A DNA stretch of 64,000 nt, from the NCBI GenBank assembly GCA_963768165.1, contig CAVYHJ010000001.1, positions 124,001-188,000 on the forward strand, read 5' to 3'. Below, piece by piece: positions 34,322 through 44,050 of the stretch. Position 1 is the stretch's first letter, and each line of letters starts with the position of its first letter. The DNA comes from CAVYHJ01 sp963768165 [NCBI: uncultured bacterium] (lineage in GTDB: Bacteria; UBP4; UBA4092). Below the pieces are notes generated by a model. That model was not told the origin of the DNA, ran no database searches, and was given only the letters and a program-made list of their open reading frames with translations. The position numbers and the translations under genes are program-made.

Positions 34322-37104
34322 AAATCAAGAAATATAGTATTCTCCTTTTTCTCATTATATCCATAAATTACCTACTGCTCCGTCCGGTATGGCCGGTTCC
34401 GCTTCCAGTTATCTCGGCCCATAAGAATACGGACGGGGTAACCTTGAAATTGAAAAAAGGGTATCTTCAACTGCAGGTATTTTCACCCCGAATTATTCGA
34501 GTGGTGTATCGTTTGGATAAAACAGCACCGGAGAATAAAAGTTTGGTAGTCATTGCCAAACCCGGCCAGGTGCATTGGAAACTAGCCAATACTCCGACTA
34601 CCATTCGACTACGCACAGATTTATTGGAAGTCCGGGTAAACCGGGCCACTGGTGTTGTTGGGTTTTATGATAAAACCGGGAATCCGGTTCTGGCAGAAAA
34701 AACCGATGGTGGAAAACTACTAACTCCCAACCGGGTGGAAAATATGGATACTCTACAAAGTGTACAACAATTTGTACTCCCTCCTGATGAAGCGATTTAT
34801 GGCTTGGGTCAACACCAGGATGGTACAATGAATTATCATGGGATAAATGTGCACCTGGCACAAAAAAACATGGAAGTGGCTGTCCCGGTACTGGTTTCCA
34901 ATAAAGGATATGGTGTTTTATGGGATAACCCGGCGGTAACGGATGTCAGTGTGGGTTCAGGTGCGACACAAATCATTCCCTCCTCCCAATTTTATACTCA
35001 AGACGGCAAACCTGGTGGACTGACGGCTTATTATTACCAAGGGGAAAACTTCGAATCGTCAGATACTCTTCGGACCGATACAACCATAGACTTTAACTGG
35101 TCGAAAAAACCACCTGCTGATTTGCCCCATGACCATTATAGTGTGCGGTGGACAGGGTATCTCGAAGCCAAACAAGCCGGAGAGTATACCCTCCTTGCTA
35201 CCGCTGATGATGGGGTCCGGGTTTGGTTGGATGACCGGTTAATCATTAGTGATTGGAATTCCCGGGCGGTTCAAACATTTAAAGCGAAAGTGACATTGGC
35301 TGCCTATAGCCGATATCGTATTAAAATGGAATATTACCAAAACACCTATGGTGCAGAAGTGCATTTAGCCTGGCAGCTGCCGACTTTTGACAATTCAATT
35401 CTGGCATGGTCGTCAGAAGCAGCCCATTTGATTGATTATTATTTCATGTATGGCCCAGAACTCGACCAGGTAATCGGGGATTACCGGATGTTAACCGGTA
35501 CTGCACCCCTGTTTGGGAAATGGGCTTGGGGGTTCTGGCAATGTAAGGAACGTTACTCTTCTCAGCAAGAACTGTTGGATATTGTTCATCGTTATCGTAA
35601 TCTTCACATCCCCCTTGATGGGATTATTCAAGATTGGCGATATTGGGACCCCAATCCCTGGGGGTCGCATTTGATGGATAAAAAACGGTACCCTGACCCG
35701 GATAAATTAATGCGTGATTTGCATACCGATCATGTCCATATGCTTATCTCTGTTTGGCCCAGATTTGATGTCAGGAGTGCCAACGCGGTTGAACTGCAGA
35801 AATCTGGCAGCCTTTATCCACAAATCAACCAGTATGAAAATAATTTTCAAAGTCATTGGTATGACCCATTCAATCCTGCGGGACAACGGATATATTGGCA
35901 ACAACTTTCCAGGGAACTTTTTGCTTACGGAATAGATGGCTGGTGGATGGATGCCAGTGAACCCGAACTGAATGGGTCTTGGGGAGAATATCGGAACTAT
36001 ATCACAACCGCAGGTCCGGGAGCACAGGTCTATAATGCCTATCCTTTATTACATACTGCGGGTGTTTATGCAGGTCAACGTTCGGAAAACTCTACCAAAC
36101 GAGTTTTTATACTCACCCGGTCAGCCTATGCAGGCCAGCAGCGTAATGCAGCCGTGACCTGGTCAGGAGATATTCAAGGAAACTGGGATACCTATGCCAA
36201 ACAAATCCCGGCAGGGATTAATTTCTCATTAAGCGGTATCCCTTATTGGAATACAGATATTGGCGGATTCTTCAGTGGGGATCCCACCGACCCCGGATAT
36301 GCCGAGTTATTCACCCGTTGGTTTCAATTTGGAGCCTTTTGTCCCATGTTCCGGGTTCATGGCACTAACTATGCGAAAGAAATGTGGCGGTTTGATAATG
36401 CCACACAAAAAATACTCATCACCTATGACCGGTTACGATATCATTTATTGCCTTATATTTACTCTGTTTCATGGAAAGTCACCCATGAAAACTATACCCT
36501 GATGCGCAGCCTGGTCATGGATTTCCGAAAAGACACCAAAGTATACAATATTCCGGACCAGTATTTATTTGGTCCTGCAATCATGGTTGCACCGGTAACC
36601 AAATCCGGTGCAGAACATAGAACTGTTTATCTTCCGGCAGGTGCTCAATGGACTGATTTCTGGTCAGGGAAATCCTATCTGGGAGGACAAACCATTGAAG
36701 CTCAATCCCCAATAGAAACCATGCCCTTGTTTATCAGAGCCGGGTCTATTATTCCCTATGGTCCGGATATTGAATATGCCCAGGATAAAGCTGACCCTAT
36801 TGAATTACGGATTTACCCGGGAGCCAACGGGTCCTTTACTCTTTATGAAGATGAAGGCGATAACTATAACTATGAAAAGGGAGTTCGAACTATTATTCCC
36901 ATGACCTGGAATCAATCCAATCATATTTTAACCATTGGTAAACGCCAGGGTGTTTTTCCCGGTATGCTCCAAGAACACATCTTTCGAATAGTATGGGTAA
37001 CCCCGGGACATGGCTCAGGGATTTCCTCCACAGACAAACCCGATGTGATTGTTCATTACACTGGAAAAGATATGACTATCACTATCCCCCCGGCCAAAAA
37101 ATAA
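34318..37104 (+). CDS. Secreted GH31 alpha-xylosidase/alpha-glucosidase with PA14 insert
   Basis: A 928-residue enzyme with an N-terminal signal anchor (ILLFLIISINYLL). After the beta-sandwich domain comes a PA14 domain (about 261-361, DHYSVRWTGYLEAKQAGEY, LATADDGVRVWLDD) and the (beta/alpha)8 barrel: nucleophile in GWWMDASEPE (about Asp545), acid/base in WSGDIQGNW (about Asp618), GIPYWNTDIGGF and HGTNYAKEMWRF. A PA14 insert within GH31 is characteristic of xyloglucan alpha-xylosidases (as in Cellvibrio and Bacteroides), which remove non-reducing-end xylose from xyloglucan oligosaccharides. It matches the GH5 and GH9 genes functionally. C-terminal beta domains close the protein. Confidence 0.92.
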   Translation: MKIKKYSILLFLIISINYLLLRPVWPVPLPVISAHKNTDGVTLKLKKGYLQLQVFSPRIIRVVYRLDKTAPENKSLVVIAKPGQVHWKLANTPTTIRLRTDLLEVRVNRATGVVGFYDKTGNPVLAEKTDGGKLLTPNRVENMDTLQSVQQFVLPPDEAIYGLGQHQDGTMNYHGINVHLAQKNMEVAVPVLVSNKGYGVLWDNPAVTDVSVGSGATQIIPSSQFYTQDGKPGGLTAYYYQGENFESSDTLRTDTTIDFNWSKKPPADLPHDHYSVRWTGYLEAKQAGEYTLLATADDGVRVWLDDRLIISDWNSRAVQTFKAKVTLAAYSRYRIKMEYYQNTYGAEVHLAWQLPTFDNSILAWSSEAAHLIDYYFMYGPELDQVIGDYRMLTGTAPLFGKWAWGFWQCKERYSSQQELLDIVHRYRNLHIPLDGIIQDWRYWDPNPWGSHLMDKKRYPDPDKLMRDLHTDHVHMLISVWPRFDVRSANAVELQKSGSLYPQINQYENNFQSHWYDPFNPAGQRIYWQQLSRELFAYGIDGWWMDASEPELNGSWGEYRNYITTAGPGAQVYNAYPLLHTAGVYAGQRSENSTKRVFILTRSAYAGQQRNAAVTWSGDIQGNWDTYAKQIPAGINFSLSGIPYWNTDIGGFFSGDPTDPGYAELFTRWFQFGAFCPMFRVHGTNYAKEMWRFDNATQKILITYDRLRYHLLPYIYSVSWKVTHENYTLMRSLVMDFRKDTKVYNIPDQYLFGPAIMVAPVTKSGAEHRTVYLPAGAQWTDFWSGKSYLGGQTIEAQSPIETMPLFIRAGSIIPYGPDIEYAQDKADPIELRIYPGANGSFTLYEDEGDNYNYEKGVRTIIPMTWNQSNHILTIGKRQGVFPGMLQEHIFRIVWVTPGHGSGISSTDKPDVIVHYTGKDMTITIPPAKK

Positions 37105-37205
37105 AAAAGAAAATATTTTTGCAATGGATATCTGATTCATAGACCAGTTGGCATTTTCCAGAATGAAAGAGATAATATAAAATATTAATTTCCAGGAGGA
37201 ATATC

Positions 37206-38150
37206 ATGAATGTATTTTTAACCGGTGGAACAGGGTTTATTGGTTCTTATGTAGCCATGGACCTGATTAAACATCAACATCAAGTCACTATCCTGGCACG
37301 CAATAAAGATAAAGTGCCGGCGCTTAAGAAAATCAAGGGGATTAAAATTGTCCAAGGGGATATCACCGATACCAAACTACTCAAAAAATTAGTGAAAGGG
37401 AAAGATGCCTGTATCCATGTGGCACTGAACTATACCAAAAAGACCGGGTGGGAAGTTCTGCTGGATGATACTTTGCCCACTGTGTTTTTGGCCGATGCGG
37501 CGGCTAAAGCCAATGTGAAACATTTTATTTATACCTCTTCCACCGCAGCCAATGACAGTCTCTATATGGGTGGGGCGGATGAATCCGAGAAAAACATTAA
37601 ACTGGTGACTACTACCACCAAACAACATCCTGCCACATTTTATGGTGCCACCAAAGCCGCTAGTGAGAATTATGTCATCGCCCAGGGTCACCAGTCTTCC
37701 ATGCGTGTAAATATTATCCGGCCTGGCTATACTTTTGGAAACCCGGTAGTGGAAGGGGGCAGTACCCAAAGCGATACCCGGTTCCATAATATTGTCAGAG
37801 CCGCGGTACACAATAAACCGATTACTTTGATTGAAAATGACGGCACCCAATTTATCTGGGCGGGGGATTTGGCTAAGTTATACACCCTGATACTGCATAC
37901 CCATCATATCAATCGGAAGACCTATTATGGCCTATCCAAGAAATTCACCTCCTGGTATGCCATCGCCCAAGAAGCAGTGAAAAAATGCAACTCCAAAAGT
38001 CAAATCATCCTGGAAGATAAAGGATGGGGCGAAGGAAGTGAATTCTGGGATGTTTCCGACATGAAAAAAGATTTTGGCCTGATCTTTGACCCCTGGGAAA
38101 AAATCCTGGAACATATTGATTATTATATTGCCTTGGAAAAGAAGAGATAG
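37206..38150 (+). CDS. NAD-dependent epimerase/dehydratase (extended SDR)
   Basis: A 314-residue Rossmann protein: FLTGGTGFIGSYVA, GDITDTKLLKKLVKGKD, SSTAAND and catalytic FYGATKAASENYV (Tyr-x-x-x-Lys as YGATK). It belongs to the extended SDR group that modifies nucleotide sugars or other acyl substrates; specificity is unclear. A strong CCAGGAGGA lies 6-7 nt before the ATG. It closes the carbohydrate island; downstream of it the strand switches. Confidence 0.9.
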   Translation: MNVFLTGGTGFIGSYVAMDLIKHQHQVTILARNKDKVPALKKIKGIKIVQGDITDTKLLKKLVKGKDACIHVALNYTKKTGWEVLLDDTLPTVFLADAAAKANVKHFIYTSSTAANDSLYMGGADESEKNIKLVTTTTKQHPATFYGATKAASENYVIAQGHQSSMRVNIIRPGYTFGNPVVEGGSTQSDTRFHNIVRAAVHNKPITLIENDGTQFIWAGDLAKLYTLILHTHHINRKTYYGLSKKFTSWYAIAQEAVKKCNSKSQIILEDKGWGEGSEFWDVSDMKKDFGLIFDPWEKILEHIDYYIALEKKR

Positions 38151-38395
38151 GGATTTCCCAGCCTATTGTTATTTCCTGAGAGAGTATTTTATAACAAAAG
38201 TACTGTAATCTCTCGTCTTAATGTAGTAACAGCAAATATTCCCTATTATTTCATTACACTATCTGGATCATCTACTTAAGTATAAAAGGATGGAGCTTGT
38301 CATCAGTAATCAAAGGGTATTAATGGTTAAAATGAGTGAGAGATTTTTTAAAAAAGTCAGGTTATCTGTCCAAGATTACGATAAAATCTCTTTTT

Positions 38396-40522
38396 TTAAC
38401 CAGGAACTGAAGGAGCATAATCACCACTGAATTCACGATCTTCATGGAAACGGCGCCAGTGAGACAATTTATTCCAGAAAGTTTTCATACTGGCTGTCAT
38501 CAACTGTCTCTTGGTAAGTTCACGAAGGTCAATTGTCAGAACTTCTTTATCCGGGTAATCAGGATCTTTTATTGTATGAAGAATGGCTCGGTTATTTGAT
38601 ATTCCAGGAAACCAATCATGCAAAAAATTCATGTGAGTTTCTATTGCTGCTTCACGCAAGCGCTGCATCTGATATATAACTTTTCCCTCATAAAGGAATG
38701 GGGGTGTAATAAATTGAATTTTGATATTAAATGGTAGTTTATCAAGCTTCAATCGCTGAAGGTTCGATGTGCTGGCAAGCCATAAATTGAAAATATTAGA
38801 ATTTTTATTAATATCTTCAGTATAAAACAAATCAATCTTAAGTGTAGTGAAATCATCCATGAAAAATTTATCTTCCTGTCGGTGTATGTTGATAGCTACA
38901 CCGGATAACGGTCCGGTTAAATGACTTTTTTCATCAATAGATGGTCCATGATACAACCGGGATAAAAGTGTCGATGGAGCTGTGGCATAATGTAAGTGGG
39001 GTCTGTTCCATTGTTGAATGGTATCACATAAAATAAGAAGAAAGCCAAGAGGATCGGATTCAAAATTTACTACTTTTTTATGGTGGTTATGTACAGCAAT
39101 CGCCCTTTGGGCTTTAGCATAATCATGAATACCGGGTTTGCTTTTACTAATATGTTCAACAAGCCCGCGTAAATGCTCTGCCCCGACAACACCATGGTCT
39201 TCACCAGGTTTATCTTCTTTTGTAAAGCTTTCAAAGTTAACCGAACTTAGTGATTCTGATAATTCAAAGAAAAGTTTATCAATTCCTTGAGTAAGTTCAT
39301 TTAGTTTATTTGATCGTTTCAAAAATTTAAGTGATTCTTTCACACCATGCAGTATTTCCACTGAATATCCTATATCGTGAAAAAGGGCAGCAACATACCA
39401 TTCGCAGAGAACCTCACGATTGGATTTAAATCCTAGTCGAGAACGGAATAAATCAACTAGTGTTTGAGTTCTATTGATTCGGGTTTCTAAAAGTAAATGT
39501 CCAAGGAAACAAACTTCAATTACATGAAAAAAATGGTCGCGGTAATAGGGCCTTAATACATGAAGACTTGGTTCATTTCTGGCAGCAAAAAGTAAATGGG
39601 ATGAAATATCTAGCCGTGGTTCTATACCAAGGATATCATGACTATATTGTTCCAAAGCCCATACCAGAGATTCAATTGTTTTTTCATCAATAGATAATCC
39701 ATCATTTATAAATAATACAATCCGGGAACACGATGAAAGACACTTAAGAATATTATTTTGACTAAAAGGAGATTTTGAATTAATATAAGTATTTTTTATT
39801 TTAGGTAACTGCTCATTCCAAAAACAATGAGCAAAAAAGCGAGATAATGCCAAACCTTCTAATCGATTTGGATCTATGTAGTCTATAAAAATAGTTTTTA
39901 AAGATTCAACCTGAAAGAACCCTTTTTTCAGACATTTCAAATCTAAGTCTTTATCATTAAGAAAACACCACGATGCAATTGGTAGCAAACGCTGCAAAAT
40001 TTCATACTCAGGTTCTTTTCTACATGGTGGTTTTTCAAATATGCTTAAACATTTTGAATTAAAACAAAGTTTCTTATATAATCTATTAGTCCATTCCCAT
40101 TCGATGTTACGACTATTATTTATTTTAGGTTCTTCCCATCCAACTTGTACTCCTGTTTTTATTGATTCAATAATTTCCACAAAAGGTGTTGGCCATATAT
40201 ACGTGTTTAATATCTGATTTTGCATTTCCTCTTTATTTATATCGTTATTGATATTTTTGTTTTTCCTATCTGTTAACCATAATTGTCGCCAATTACGGTC
40301 AGAATTAGCTTTTGAAAACCAATCTAAGGATTCCTTAACTATAATATCAGTATTTGCCCGATAGAATCCTCTCTTTATACAACGTGGATTTACAAATAAG
40401 AGTATGTGAAAGATTTTTATATTGGGAATAATTGCGGGAAAAGGATCGACAGGGGTTAAAAATACAGTGATTGACTTTTTTTTACTGGTATGAATATTTA
40501 TTTCATCTCCATTTCTTGTGTT
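38396..40522 (-). pseudogene. HD-domain phosphohydrolase, C-terminal 709 residues of an IS-interrupted gene
   Basis: The visible minus-strand frame does not begin at the first ATG (40225): it stays open through 99 more codons to 40522, exactly at the edge of an IS481 element, and the missing N-terminus lies on the far side (41518-41773). The HD site is intact. Counting from the 40225 Met: Arg229-Asp230-His231 and His234 (RDHFFHVIEV), His283-Asp284 (ALFHDIGYS), His344/His351 (EDHGVVGAEHL), His379 (AIAVHNHH) and Asp401 (ILCDTIQQW), that is, a metal-dependent HD phosphohydrolase domain of about 180 residues. The flanking 300 N-terminal and 200 C-terminal residues resemble nothing I recognise. 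In the intact operon this would be the third and likely effector gene after the kinase and receiver genes. Whether the split product works is doubtful. Confidence 0.8.
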
Positions 40523-41467
40523 TTAGGTACGAACATTTGGCGGTTTAGGTTTTTGGTATTGTGCCATGAACTCATTGGGTGATTTGCCCAGTAAGCCGCA
40601 ATGTTCCAGATGATTGTATTCTATATTCCAGCGTTTCAATTTATTTTGCAAGTCTTGGAAGTTCTGGAAGGTGTTTTGGTCATAAAATTTCTCCTGGTCT
40701 TCCCGGTGACTTCGTTCGACGGTTCCATTTTGCGCGGGCTTGCCCGGATCAATAAGATAATGCACTATATTTCTTTCTTGGCAAAAGACATCCAGCGGGT
40801 GAAGGGTTTTCAGGGTTCGATCACGGCGTTTGTTTACGCCGGTGTAGTAGTTGGTGAAGATCACCCCGTTGTCAGTTTTAATCGCTTGTATTCTATGAGG
40901 GAAACGATCCAGGACCTCTTTTAAAAACCGGAGAGAGTGGAAACTGGATTGTTCGTCATAGACCGCCAAATGTCTCCAGCGGGACGCCAGATCAATGGCG
41001 GTATACTGATAATAGCGTTGTCCCGCTACCTTTCCGGGAACATACTTCACATCGATCTCTAGAAGTTCACCGACCGATCGTGGTGCTTTCAAATACTTGT
41101 ATTTCATTTTCTTCACCCGATATTTCCTCACCAACCCTTCTTTCTTCAAGATCTTCCCGATAGTCCGTGCATGAATCCTCACTCCTTCTTTGGCCAAGTG
41201 CCAATGGATCTTTAGAGCGCACTTTTTCGTTTTCTTCCGGATTTCCAGAATTCTCTCTTTCACTCGGAGAGTGGTTTCTTTTGTACAAGTTTTGGGTCGG
41301 GTGGATTGCGGCTCCAAAGCCTTCTCTCCTCCTTTCCGATACGCCGCCCATCGCTCCAAACTTCGTTGGCTGTGTGGACAAATCTTACACACCTCCTTTA
41401 ACCGTATCTCTTTCTTTATTATAGGTAATACCCAGCGTAATCGTTCCTCTTGAATCGTCGTTGCCAT
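40523..41467 (-). CDS. IS481-type transposase (DDE integrase fold)
   Basis: A 314-residue transposase: an N-terminal HTH region (VCKICPHSQRSLERWAAYRK, ARTIGKILKKEGLVRKYRV) and the rve catalytic core with the DDE triad in LLEIDVKYV, AIKTDNGVIF and QNGTVERSHREDQEKFY. It is intact and could still be active. ATG at 41467 is preferred because the GAGGAG is immediately adjacent to the in-frame ATG at 41479, leaving no spacing. The stop (TAA at 40523-40525) lies at the IS edge. Confidence 0.9.
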   Translation of the reverse strand: MATTIQEERLRWVLPIIKKEIRLKEVCKICPHSQRSLERWAAYRKGGEKALEPQSTRPKTCTKETTLRVKERILEIRKKTKKCALKIHWHLAKEGVRIHARTIGKILKKEGLVRKYRVKKMKYKYLKAPRSVGELLEIDVKYVPGKVAGQRYYQYTAIDLASRWRHLAVYDEQSSFHSLRFLKEVLDRFPHRIQAIKTDNGVIFTNYYTGVNKRRDRTLKTLHPLDVFCQERNIVHYLIDPGKPAQNGTVERSHREDQEKFYDQNTFQNFQDLQNKLKRWNIEYNHLEHCGLLGKSPNEFMAQYQKPKPPNVRT

Positions 41468-41517
41468 ACGTATAGACATCTCCTCATTCTAAAAAACCCG
41501 CCATATGTCTGTACACA
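40523..41517 (-). mobile_element. IS481-family insertion sequence inside the HD gene
   Basis: About 1 kb carrying a single DDE transposase. Imperfect terminal inverted repeats can be seen: GGTACGAACATTTGGCGG (40526-40543) against TGTACAGACATATGGCGG (rc of 41498-41515). The exact ends and a target-site duplication are not clear. The HD reading frame is open up to each edge, so this insertion split that gene. Confidence 0.85.
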
Positions 41518-41773
41518 TTACCCTTGATACTTGACATTTTGTAATCCATTTTTGTATATCTATATCATCAATTTTCGTTGCAAGTACTTTTTCATTTTGG
41601 GGAGGAAAAATATTTTCGAAATATTTATAACGTATTTCCCATTTTTCTTTAGGATTCCATAACATATAGATTCCATCAGAAGCAGTGTATCTGCAGAGCT
41701 TCCATAGAAAGTCATGAATACAGTAAATATTTTCCACATCGATTTTTTTAATCTTATTAACAGTGCTATTCAT
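41518..41773 (-). pseudogene. N-terminal fragment of the HD-domain gene
   Basis: About 84 host residues (MNSTVNKIKKIDVENIYCIH ... KWITKCQVSR) run into the IS481 end, where the next codons (VMCTDIWRVF, stop) come from the insertion. The fragment is 11 nt downstream of the receiver gene, the position expected for the start of the HD gene. It contains aromatic/charged segments but no recognisable domain. Read as one gene with 38396-40522, it gives an HD protein of about 790 residues. Confidence 0.75.
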
Positions 41774-41784
41774 AATTTAAATAT

Positions 41785-42432
41785 TCAGCGATTTTCTAGT
41801 CTAATAAAGTTCAAGAGTTCTTTAACAATTTCCATTTCATCTTCAGGTTTGTCAAACCATTTTAAGCATTTAGGATGAACTATTGAGCGACACTTATCTT
41901 TTATTTCCTCAAGTCCTCTGGCTGTAAAAATAATAATAGGTATTGTTAACTTAGGTTCTTCTCGATGCTTTGCATATTCCTTAAGAATATTGTATCCTCC
42001 TTCCAAATCAATCAGTGTATCAATCTCTTCATCTAAATTATCAAGCTGTTTTCGTAATCGTGCAGTTTTATAATCTAACTCTTCCGTACTATAATTAGTC
42101 TTTTTTATAATTTCTTCTAATAATCTTTGCCTTTCTATATTTAATGGTTGGAGTTTATCACTATCCTCTTTATTCCTTGGAAGCATTAAATCTACAATTA
42201 GAGCATCGAAATACTCATTATTATTAATCAGGTGCTCTATAGCACCTTGAATATGGAACTCACGAATCATTTCAATAGCAATCTTTCCGCCAAACCGATT
42301 TTGTATATCAGCAAGACAACTTAAAATACTATTTGAAAGTATTTGATCATCCTCGATAAGAAGAATTCTTTTATGATTATTAGAATCAATACTTTGTTCC
42401 AATAATCTACTTGTCTTATGTTCTTTTTTCAT
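41785..42432 (-). CDS. Stand-alone receiver-domain protein with a coiled-coil insertion
   Basis: A 215-residue response regulator with no output domain. The receiver signature is complete: KRILLIEDDQIL (Asp pair), phospho-acceptor Asp81 in DALIVDLMLP, Thr170 in IIIFTARG and Lys195 in WFDKP. Between the phospho-Asp strand and the next strand there is a 65-residue helical/coiled-coil insertion (ERQRLLEEIIKKTNYSTEEL, ARLRKQLDNLDEEIDTL), which is unusual. The ATG at 42432 has AAGGAG 7 nt upstream and overlaps the kinase's end by 17 nt, so kinase and receiver are translationally coupled. It probably takes phosphate from that kinase and controls, or buffers, the HD protein. Confidence 0.88.
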   Translation of the reverse strand: MKKEHKTSRLLEQSIDSNNHKRILLIEDDQILSNSILSCLADIQNRFGGKIAIEMIREFHIQGAIEHLINNNEYFDALIVDLMLPRNKEDSDKLQPLNIERQRLLEEIIKKTNYSTEELDYKTARLRKQLDNLDEEIDTLIDLEGGYNILKEYAKHREEPKLTIPIIIFTARGLEEIKDKCRSIVHPKCLKWFDKPEDEMEIVKELLNFIRLENR

Positions 42433-43155
42433 AACCAAACTCCTTTGCGAGTGGCAAGGTTACAAGCACTCTAATTCGATATATTTTACCAGATTCATTT
42501 TTATCAAAAGGTGGGATACATTGAATATCAAAGGACCCTCCATGAGCATGGAGATGTTCAATGGCAATAGGAATTCCTAATCCGGTTCCAGGTCTTGACC
42601 GTTTTGAACGTTTAGGATCTTTAACATGACCTCTTTCTCCTACTTTAAAAATATCTTGTTTTCGATTCTCTGGGATACCGATGCCATAATTGTAAATAGA
42701 AATCTCTGCTGTTGTCTTGTATAAGGATTTAAGAACAATACGAATTGGCTGTCTATCAAAGCTATATTTAATTGCATTATCTATTAGGTTACGTAACGCA
42801 ATTTGTATTCCAGCTTCCCAAATTTTACATTTTACAGATTTCACTGGTAGAAAAAGATCAAACCAACATTCTTTATATTGAGCCAATGGATGCATTTCAC
42901 TTTTTAACCATGATAAGATTGCACGAAGATCAACAATTCGACGTGGAAGGTTGATTTTAGCGTATAACTCTGCCATTTCAGCTTTTGAAAGCATAATATC
43001 TGTTTTTATGGCATTTAATTGTTCATGAACAACAGAATCTTCTGGTTTGATATATCGAGAGATTAATCGTGTTCGAGTAAGAGCAATTTGTAAAGGAGTT
43101 TTGGTTGAATGAGAAACACGACGGACACGTTTTACAAAATCTTCACGTTCAGTAG
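42416..43155 (-). pseudogene. Histidine kinase, C-terminal fragment (HisKA and HATPase)
   Basis: This frame carries the H-box (EDFVKRVRRVSHSTKTPLQ, the phospho-His in SHSTKTP), then NLIDNAIKYSFDRQP (N-box), YGIGIPENRK (G1) and RSRPGTGLGIPIAIEHLHAHG (G2), i.e. HisKA plus HATPase_c. The H-box lies upstream of the first ATG (42994), so that ATG cannot be the real start. The frame is separated from the preceding sensor fragment by a run of seven T at about 43162-43168; one more T would join them (ISILFFRITTEREDF). It overlaps the receiver gene at its 3' end. Confidence 0.82.
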
Positions 43156-44050
43156 TTATTCTAAAAAAAGAATACTAATACTAGTTCGTAGACCAATATT
43201 ACGGCAATAATTTTCAGCAAATTCTAAAACTTCCTTTGTTTCATTAATATCTCGAATAATAATAATAGTTGAAATGTTGTGTTCATCTTGAAAATCAAAA
43301 CTATACTTATATAAATAGGTGGTTTCTGCTATATCAAAAAGATTTAAAATAGGTTGGACATTTTTCAATTGATTAATTGTAGTGAGTTTGTCATTAGGAA
43401 GTTGTATACATAAATGTACAGGAACGTGTCGCGCATTTTCCATTGGTATCAGTTTTCCATTACCTATTTTCTGTATATAACGAGACTCTGATCGAATATA
43501 GATATCAATTGAACCAAATCCTGTAGCTTCTTTAAAATTATTGATTACCTTTACTAATACCTCCCAGAACCGTTCTGGGGTATCTGCCCTAAGAGATTCT
43601 GCAAGATACTGACTGCTAAGGTTAATCATTTTTTGTGTGGCAGTTTCAAACCTAGCTCTATGAATTTCATTTACAGCTTGCTGAACAGACTTAGCGAAAA
43701 ACACAAACGTTTGTTTTAAGTCTTCCGCCTCACTTTTTAAAATATGCTCTTTCACAACGATCTTTTTTAGTAACTTGTGTTGTGCAGGATCGGTTTTTTC
43801 TTTGATCGCAGTAAAAATGGGCATTAATTCTTTCTTATTATCTCCAATTATCCGTTGGCCTGCAAATAATACACCCCGAATCATTCTTCCCACTGTTATC
43901 GGATATTGCCAATCCGTAACCTTAAGATGACAAGGACAATCTGAAACTCTATCTAGTCGTCCTTGAAAAAGGGAAATAGAACAATAAAGATGGGATAGAA
44001 ATGATTTTCTCGCCATGTTAAAATCACCAGGTATATTGAAATAAATACAA
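43156..44050 (-). pseudogene. Histidine kinase, middle fragment (second half of PocR domain and linker)
   Basis: The frame stops at 43156 because of the poly-T run and is open upstream beyond its first ATG (44016) to about 44050, the edge of the IS5-type element. It holds SDCPCHLKVTDWQYPITVGR, MIRGVLFAGQRI, typical of the second half of a PocR sensory domain, then a coiled helical linker (AKSVQQAVNEIHRARF) and a GAF-like or signal-transducing region (FGSIDIYIRSES, VHLCIQLPND, DEHNISTIIIIRDINETKEV). The two Cys and PI.VGR motifs suit PocR ligand binding. Confidence 0.75.

Noticed and set aside
40500-41530. Target-site duplication of the IS481 element
   Set aside because: No convincing direct repeat flanks the imperfect inverted repeats, so the exact ends stay open.
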